From Cloacimonetes bacterium UBA3541 (GTDB taxonomy: Bacteria > Cloacimonadota > Cloacimonadia > Cloacimonadales > Cloacimonadaceae), in assembly GCA_002376725.1 (NCBI GenBank), contig DFOM01000014.1, positions 1-10,674 of the forward strand: a DNA stretch of 10,674 bases, read 5' to 3'. Positions 5,932-10,674 of the stretch are shown here, piece after piece (the stretch's first letter is position 1; the number at the start of each line of letters is the position of its first letter). Both the position numbers and the translations under genes were made by a program. The notes beneath the pieces are model-generated. The model did no database searches. It saw only the letters and a list, made by a program, of their open reading frames with translations, and was not told where the DNA came from.

Positions 5932-6855
5932 TTATTGGGAAACATACAGCCTCACACCTAAAGGTCTGTGATCGGATACTAGAGAAGAATAATTATTCCA
6001 GGAACCCATATATTCTTCTACGCGTATTACATGACAAACACTATCCGCTTCAGCAAAAGCATCAAATAATTCATTAGTTATTAAAATGTGGTCTAAATGT
6101 GAGGGAGGACTATAATTTGGATAGGAAACATTGTTGTAGCTGGGATTTAAAGCTATAGGATAATCGGTAAAATAATATTCATCTGGTTTATCCAGAAAAA
6201 CCTGAAAAACATTAGTAGATGGAGGTTCAGCAATCTGGTCATTCATATCACCTACTACAATAACTCTTTTATCAGGAAAATGCTCAGCTATATACTGGTC
6301 AAGTTTTTGGCAAGCGAGTCTTCTTCGCACTTCTTCATCCCAAGAATCAGTTTCATCTATATAGTTATCTCCTAGAGCTTTAAGATGATTATTAATACAG
6401 ATGAAATTCTCTCCTTTATAGTTGAAATCTAAAACATAGGGAGGTCTGGGAAATGGATTGCTCTCCCCCACATATATTGGATAAACCTCGTTAACTTGAA
6501 CGGTTTCCGTATTATATAAATAGGCAAGTCTATAGCTACTAGTAGCATTGGAAACCAAAGCTTCATAATGAGGAATAGCACTTGCTAATTGATAAAAAGC
6601 ATTTTGGTCCATTATCTCTTGACAGGCTATAATATCAACCTTGAATTGAGGTATTATCTGAGATATAGTCTGAATAGTATTATTATTTAAAGGAAAGGTT
6701 TTAAGATTCCAGGTGACCACTTCCAGAGTAGCTTCTGTGCCAAACTCAAGTATACTTATATTTTCAGGAGGAGTAAGTTTATGATTAGTTCCACAACTAA
6801 ACAACAGAAATGTTGTTAGCATAATTATCAGGTATATCTTTTTTCTATGCCTCAT
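5932..6855 (-). CDS. Endonuclease/exonuclease/phosphatase-fold lipoprotein
   Basis: A 307-residue envelope protein of the DNase I-like EEP superfamily, whose members cleave phosphodiesters or phosphate esters in nucleic acids, lipids or inositols with Mg2+. A basic start (MRHRKK), a hydrophobic core and a lipobox LFSC with C21 mark a lipoprotein. The mature protein starts with Cys-Gly, so outer-membrane sorting is possible if Lol-type rules apply. Active-site residues follow in family order: N50 in VTWNLK, E80 in CQE, H157 in NNHLK, D203 and N205 in VGDMND, a SHLDHIL segment at 252-258, and D295/H296 in SDHRP. All are intact, so an active hydrolase is likely; the substrate cannot be read. AAGGAA (complement of 6861-6866) shortly before the ATG supports the start. 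Only 7 bp separate its stop from that of uvrB, leaving no room for a dedicated terminator. It is divergent from the C25-family gene, so both envelope genes may share a control region. Confidence 0.87.
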   Translation of the reverse strand: MRHRKKIYLIIMLTTFLLFSCGTNHKLTPPENISILEFGTEATLEVVTWNLKTFPLNNNTIQTISQIIPQFKVDIIACQEIMDQNAFYQLASAIPHYEALVSNATSSYRLAYLYNTETVQVNEVYPIYVGESNPFPRPPYVLDFNYKGENFICINNHLKALGDNYIDETDSWDEEVRRRLACQKLDQYIAEHFPDKRVIVVGDMNDQIAEPPSTNVFQVFLDKPDEYYFTDYPIALNPSYNNVSYPNYSPPSHLDHILITNELFDAFAEADSVCHVIRVEEYMGSWNNYSSLVSDHRPLGVRLYVSQ

Positions 6856-7003
6856 TTTTTTTCCTTAATTTTAAGTCCTTAAAGCGATAGGAGTATAAAG
6901 CATAAAGCTTGCCAAATTGTAAAGGATTATTTTTTAAGTTATCTTCTCTTTTATACGGAATGTTTTTTGCATATAAAAATAGTATGACCTCTGGAGGATA
7001 GAA
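6856..7003. promoter_or_regulatory. Divergent intergenic region between the EEP lipoprotein and the C25-family gene
   Basis: This 148-bp AT-rich region carries the ribosome sites of both genes: GGAGGA at 6993-6998, five nt before the rightward ATG, and AAGGAA on the minus strand at 6861-6866. Weak rightward promoter candidates are TTGTAA (6917-6922) with TATCTT (6940-6945) at 17 bp, and TTTATA (6950-6955) with TATAAA (6972-6977) at 16 bp. On the minus strand a TATACT stands alone near 6890-6895 without a good -35. None is convincing. Confidence 0.3.
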
Positions 7004-10000
7004 ATGAAACAGTATTTTGGAATCGTTTTTCTGCTTGCAATAACTTGTTTATCTGCAGCAATGAATGAAAGTTATTTAACGACAACTACCGGATTGAATG
7101 CTCATCTGGATAATATTCGTTTTGCTCCTGTTCTAGAACAACCTAAAGTAGGTGAAGAAATTTCTGAGATCACTATCATCTCCAAAACATTTGCTTTACC
7201 TTTTAATTCTATAGATTTACAGGTGCAGAATCTTCAATGGAATGTTTTTGATAGAACAGGGAATTTTCTCTATCAGGAACAAAACATAGAAGCGGATATT
7301 TTGTGGCTCGGAAACAGCTTTACTTTTCGGGAAATGCAAGGTTATACTATTTTGATACAGACACAAATTAATGATGTTGAAACTATTCGCACCCTTGCTT
7401 CAGCAGATTTTTCTCTGATTGGTGCTAAACCTTTAGAAATTCCGGAAAGTGTATCTCCTGCATTTATTGATGCTTATAAAGCTTTAGCAGATAATTATCA
7501 GACTTCCTATCTTCGTGATTTACCTCTTTCTCGTCCCAAAATGCTTATTATCAGTCATACCAATTTGGCAAATTATCAGACCAATTTCATAAAATGGAAG
7601 AAATCACAGGGTTTTGAGGTTTATGTTGCTTATAAATCTGATATAGGGACAACCTTGAACGATTTCAAGCAATTTATACAGAATCATTATTATGAGTATC
7701 ATTGTGATTTTTTGCTTCTTTTAGGGGATGTTACCAATCAAGGTGCTTATAGCATCCCTACAGCATTTTTTCCATCTCCCGAATATCAAGAATACGATGC
7801 TGACGACAATCAGTATACTTATATTGAAGGAAATGACTACTTTCCCGAAATGTTGGTAGGACGCCTCTCTTTCAATGATATATCTGAATTTATGACAATG
7901 GTTAATAAATCGGAAATCTATGAAAAATCACCCTATATGAGCAATACTAACTGGATGACAAGAGGATTAGCTGTAGCTGGAAACTATGCTGAAGGAGGAC
8001 TTCGTCCTACTACTCCGATTGAAATGTCTCGCTGGCTTAGAGACAAAATGCTGAATTATGGCTATGCTACAGTAGATACTGTTTTTTATCCTCCTACTTA
8101 TCCGGGAACTTCAAGTATTATATCTTCCATCAATCAAGGAGTTCAATTTGTAAGCTATAGAGGCTGGGGTGATGCTAATGGTTGGCACTATCCTGCTTTC
8201 CATATACCAGACCTAAGCACAACGCAAAATGGTCCTCGTATGCCAGTGGTCTATTCTATAGTTTGTAATACTGGTGACTTTGCTAATTCAGTTAATCCCA
8301 GCTTTGGTGAAAAATGGATGCGAATGGGAACTGTTGCACAACCTAATGGATGTGTTGCTTTTGTTGGTCCTTCGGATTTACATACTAAAACCAGATTTAA
8401 TAATTCCATAGCCAGTGGCGCTTTTCGTAGTATATTTGATTTTGGAGTTCGTTGTTTTGCTACCAGTGTTTTGATGGGAAAAATAGAACTGTATAAGAAT
8501 TTTCCTAATGATATAGGAGATAATCAATATGTAGCTTTCTATAGTCATGTTTATAATATTCAAGCTGACCCCAGTTTAAAGATGTGGGTTCTGGTTCCTG
8601 ATACTATCTCCGAAAGTGTTATTGAAGGTGGATTAACCTTTGCTCAAAGTGATTCCTATATCCGAATTAATGCTCCCAATCTAAATGGTGCTATAGTCAC
8701 AGGAACTAAAAACGGAACTGATTTCACCTCTAGTCAGGTAATAGATGGATTTGCCATATTACCTATAGACACCGAATCTACTGGCAATTTGACTCTTACT
8801 ATAACCAAAGAAAATTATGTTCCCTTGATTCGCACTTTAACCTGCTCTGAACCAGCTCAAATTGGAATTTTAGAAAATAGTGTGGAAGGTTCTATCCTCA
8901 ATCCTAACACTGAAATTCCTGCTCAAATCACTTTAAAAAACTATTCTGATTCAATCTATACTGTAAATTCTTTATCTATTTTATCAGGTGAAGATGCTAC
9001 GGTAAATTATAGTCATCAGCCATTTACTTTAAATCCTGGCGAAACTTATAATATTAATTTTACTATCTATGGCAATACTACTATTTGTCCTCGCAAGCCT
9101 ATCACTTTTTCTCTCAATATTCCGGAACATAATATTATTCATCAATTTCAGATGTTGGGAGGTGGAGCAGAATTTACTGTCCTGAATAGTAGCGGCAATA
9201 TAGCTATTGGAGAACTCAGTTCAGTTAGTATTCAACTAAAAAATATCGGTTCTGCTCCGATGATAGATGCAAGCGTAGAGATTATCTCTCTTACTGAAGC
9301 AGCTATTTTTCCTGTTCCTACTCAGCATATTGGAAACATTGCTTTGCAGGAAACCATCAATATAAATACCAGTATCCAGACCGGTCCATCAACCTGGAAT
9401 GGAAGAAACCTTCCTATGAAGATGGTTTTCACTGATAATGGCTATAGTACTACCGTCTATTATTCACTAACTGTAGGCACTCCAGAACCTAATTCTCCTA
9501 CTGGTCCAGATGAATATGGCTACTTTGCTTATGATAATTTTGATGTAGGATTTGATCAAACTCCTGTCTATGAATGGATAGAAACGGATCCATTACTTGG
9601 AGGTCAGGGAACTATCTGGGAAATTCGTGATGATGGCTCTCATACCATAGATTTACCCTTCACTTTCCGTTTTTATGGTAGAGATTATAATCAATTAACT
9701 ATGTGTTCCAATGGCTGGATTTCTTTTATACCTACTCAGATGTGTGATTTTTACAACTGTTATATTCCTGCTGCTCTTGGTCCTTACACTATGGTAGCAG
9801 GTTATTGGGATGACCTGAAAGGAATGAAAACAGGAACGGATGATCAGGGTAATGCCATTTTTAATAATATGCGATTGTCCCGGTGGTACGATATAGATAA
9901 CAATCGCTTCATTATCCAATGGAATGATGCGTATAATCAATACAATATAGACCTAATGGAAAATGCTTCTCTGGAAAAGTTCCAGATTATTCTCTACCCT

Positions 10001-10510
10001 CAACCAGATCGTGATGGGGATATTGTCATTCAATATCATACGGTTGATAATCCGGGAATTACAACCAATTATTGCACTGTAGGAATAGAAAATCATCTTC
10101 AAACAGTAGGATTAACCTATACTCATGCTAACACCTATCCTCCTACAGCTCATACTTTACAACCTGGATTAGCGATTAAATTTACCACTATTCCTCCTGA
10201 TCCTTATGTAGGAAATAATGATGTTTTGCAAACTCCTTTTCATCTGGCGCAAAACTATCCCAATCCATTCAATCCTCGCACTACTATATCTTTCTCGTTA
10301 GCTGAAAGTGGATTTGCAAAGCTCTCTATATTTAATTCCAGAGGTGAGCTTGTTCGCACTTTGTTAAATGCAGATTTATCCAGCGGTAATTATAGCTTGG
10401 ATTGGGATGGAAAGGATAATAATGGTAAATCTGTTAGTTCAGGTTTGTATCTGTATAAGCTGGACATTAATGGTGTTAATCAAATTAGAAAGATGCTTCT
10501 GATGAAGTGA
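7004..10510 (+). CDS. Secreted C25 (gingipain-like) peptidase-family protein with C-terminal sorting-type domain
   Basis: The 1168-residue product has a signal peptide (1 to about 19, KQYFGIVFLLAITCLSAA). A pro-like region to about 175 leads into a C25 caspase-fold module (about 178-530), with FLLLLGD (236-242), NDYFPEMLVGRLSF (277-290), GVQFVSYRGWGDANGWHYP (379-397) and YSIVCNTGDFANS (417-429). C421 matches the catalytic Cys of gingipains. The catalytic His of the usual 'Y.GHG' motif is W388 here, with H395 and H400 nearby, so activity is uncertain. Residues about 615-825 look like two CARDB/Ig-like beta domains (ITLKNYSDS, IQLKNIGSAP). Residues about 838-1062 form a beta-sandwich with FTFRFYG, CSNGWISF and GYWDDL. 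The tail (1079-1168) has NYPNPFNPRTTISFSL and a FlgD-like fold ending SSGLYLYKL...RKMLLMK, which resembles type IX secretion sorting domains. A strong GGAGGA supports the start. It likely acts outside the cell or on its surface; no type IX machinery lies in this window. Confidence 0.87.
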   Translation: MKQYFGIVFLLAITCLSAAMNESYLTTTTGLNAHLDNIRFAPVLEQPKVGEEISEITIISKTFALPFNSIDLQVQNLQWNVFDRTGNFLYQEQNIEADILWLGNSFTFREMQGYTILIQTQINDVETIRTLASADFSLIGAKPLEIPESVSPAFIDAYKALADNYQTSYLRDLPLSRPKMLIISHTNLANYQTNFIKWKKSQGFEVYVAYKSDIGTTLNDFKQFIQNHYYEYHCDFLLLLGDVTNQGAYSIPTAFFPSPEYQEYDADDNQYTYIEGNDYFPEMLVGRLSFNDISEFMTMVNKSEIYEKSPYMSNTNWMTRGLAVAGNYAEGGLRPTTPIEMSRWLRDKMLNYGYATVDTVFYPPTYPGTSSIISSINQGVQFVSYRGWGDANGWHYPAFHIPDLSTTQNGPRMPVVYSIVCNTGDFANSVNPSFGEKWMRMGTVAQPNGCVAFVGPSDLHTKTRFNNSIASGAFRSIFDFGVRCFATSVLMGKIELYKNFPNDIGDNQYVAFYSHVYNIQADPSLKMWVLVPDTISESVIEGGLTFAQSDSYIRINAPNLNGAIVTGTKNGTDFTSSQVIDGFAILPIDTESTGNLTLTITKENYVPLIRTLTCSEPAQIGILENSVEGSILNPNTEIPAQITLKNYSDSIYTVNSLSILSGEDATVNYSHQPFTLNPGETYNINFTIYGNTTICPRKPITFSLNIPEHNIIHQFQMLGGGAEFTVLNSSGNIAIGELSSVSIQLKNIGSAPMIDASVEIISLTEAAIFPVPTQHIGNIALQETININTSIQTGPSTWNGRNLPMKMVFTDNGYSTTVYYSLTVGTPEPNSPTGPDEYGYFAYDNFDVGFDQTPVYEWIETDPLLGGQGTIWEIRDDGSHTIDLPFTFRFYGRDYNQLTMCSNGWISFIPTQMCDFYNCYIPAALGPYTMVAGYWDDLKGMKTGTDDQGNAIFNNMRLSRWYDIDNNRFIIQWNDAYNQYNIDLMENASLEKFQIILYPQPDRDGDIVIQYHTVDNPGITTNYCTVGIENHLQTVGLTYTHANTYPPTAHTLQPGLAIKFTTIPPDPYVGNNDVLQTPFHLAQNYPNPFNPRTTISFSLAESGFAKLSIFNSRGELVRTLLNADLSSGNYSLDWDGKDNNGKSVSSGLYLYKLDINGVNQIRKMLLMK

Positions 10511-10674
10511 GTTTTAAGATTTTCACCAATATACAAATCGCTATTGATATATTGTTCTTAGGAAAGCAAGAAATAAATTAAAATATTACTATTAACTGCT
10601 CTTAATTCCTGATGATATTACCTTAAATTAGCTTTCTTTTGCATTGACAAAATAAAACTAATTAAAAAAATAGG
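10511..10674. other. AT-rich 3' region after the C25-family gene
   Basis: No coding frame of note is seen in these 164 bp. A TTGACA at 10644-10649 may be the -35 of a rightward gene beyond the window, but the matching -10 would lie at or past the edge and the bases present (AAAATA) match poorly. Confidence 0.3.
10527..10554 (+). terminator. Weak hairpin 17 bp after the C25-family stop
   Basis: CAATATACAA (10527-10536) pairs with TTGATATATTG (10544-10554) with one bulged base around a 7-nt loop. The stem is nearly all A-T and is followed by TTCTTA rather than a run of T, so termination would be inefficient. Confidence 0.3.

Noticed and set aside
8378..8563. Reverse-strand 61-codon frame within the C25-family gene
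   Set aside because: It is a shadow of a well-supported coding frame; AT-rich composition favours such chance frames.
9695..9940. Reverse-strand 81-codon frame within the C25-family gene
   Set aside because: It is antisense to the conserved beta-sandwich region, with no ribosome site or recognisable product.

Overview
The window reads as chromosomal DNA of a low-GC, Gram-negative bacterium of the FCB type, and my best guess is a member of Candidatus Cloacimonadota. This is inference. It rests on AT-rich housekeeping genes, a lipoprotein with a classical lipobox, and a very long secreted C25 (gingipain-like) protein. That protein ends in the 'NYPNPFNP...' / FlgD-like tail common in Cloacimonadota, Marinimicrobia, Ignavibacteria and relatives. 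No 16S or other decisive marker is present.

Layout. At the left edge the 5' end of ftsY (SRP receptor) runs leftward out of the window. Divergent from it is a three-gene rightward run: a six-helix membrane protein of unknown function, trmB (tRNA m7G46 methyltransferase, overlapping the membrane gene by 8 bp) and a dusB-type tRNA-dihydrouridine synthase. After this run comes a 226-bp convergent intergenic region holding an unusual pair of inverted arrays of an 11-bp repeat. Next is a leftward two-gene unit: an unrecognised 107-aa protein and ndk, joined by a 4-bp ATGA overlap. Divergent from that is uvrB, complete with all helicase motifs and a C-terminal UVR motif. uvrB ends 7 bp from the convergent end of a leftward lipoprotein gene of the endonuclease/exonuclease/phosphatase (EEP) fold. 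Divergent again is the 1168-residue C25-family protein. The last 164 bp are AT-rich and contain a weak hairpin.

Function. Most of the window is housekeeping: protein targeting, tRNA modification, nucleotide balance and nucleotide excision repair. The right third is cell-envelope or secreted: a lipoprotein with a full EEP active site, and a secreted protease-like protein whose catalytic Cys is kept while the usual GHG histidine reads as Trp. I do not see a clearly new multi-gene system such as a defence island, biosynthetic cluster, mobile element or CRISPR. The points most worth a second look are the 11-bp inverted repeat arrays, the altered C25 active site, the unknown gene coupled to ndk, and the Thr-to-Val change in Ndk.
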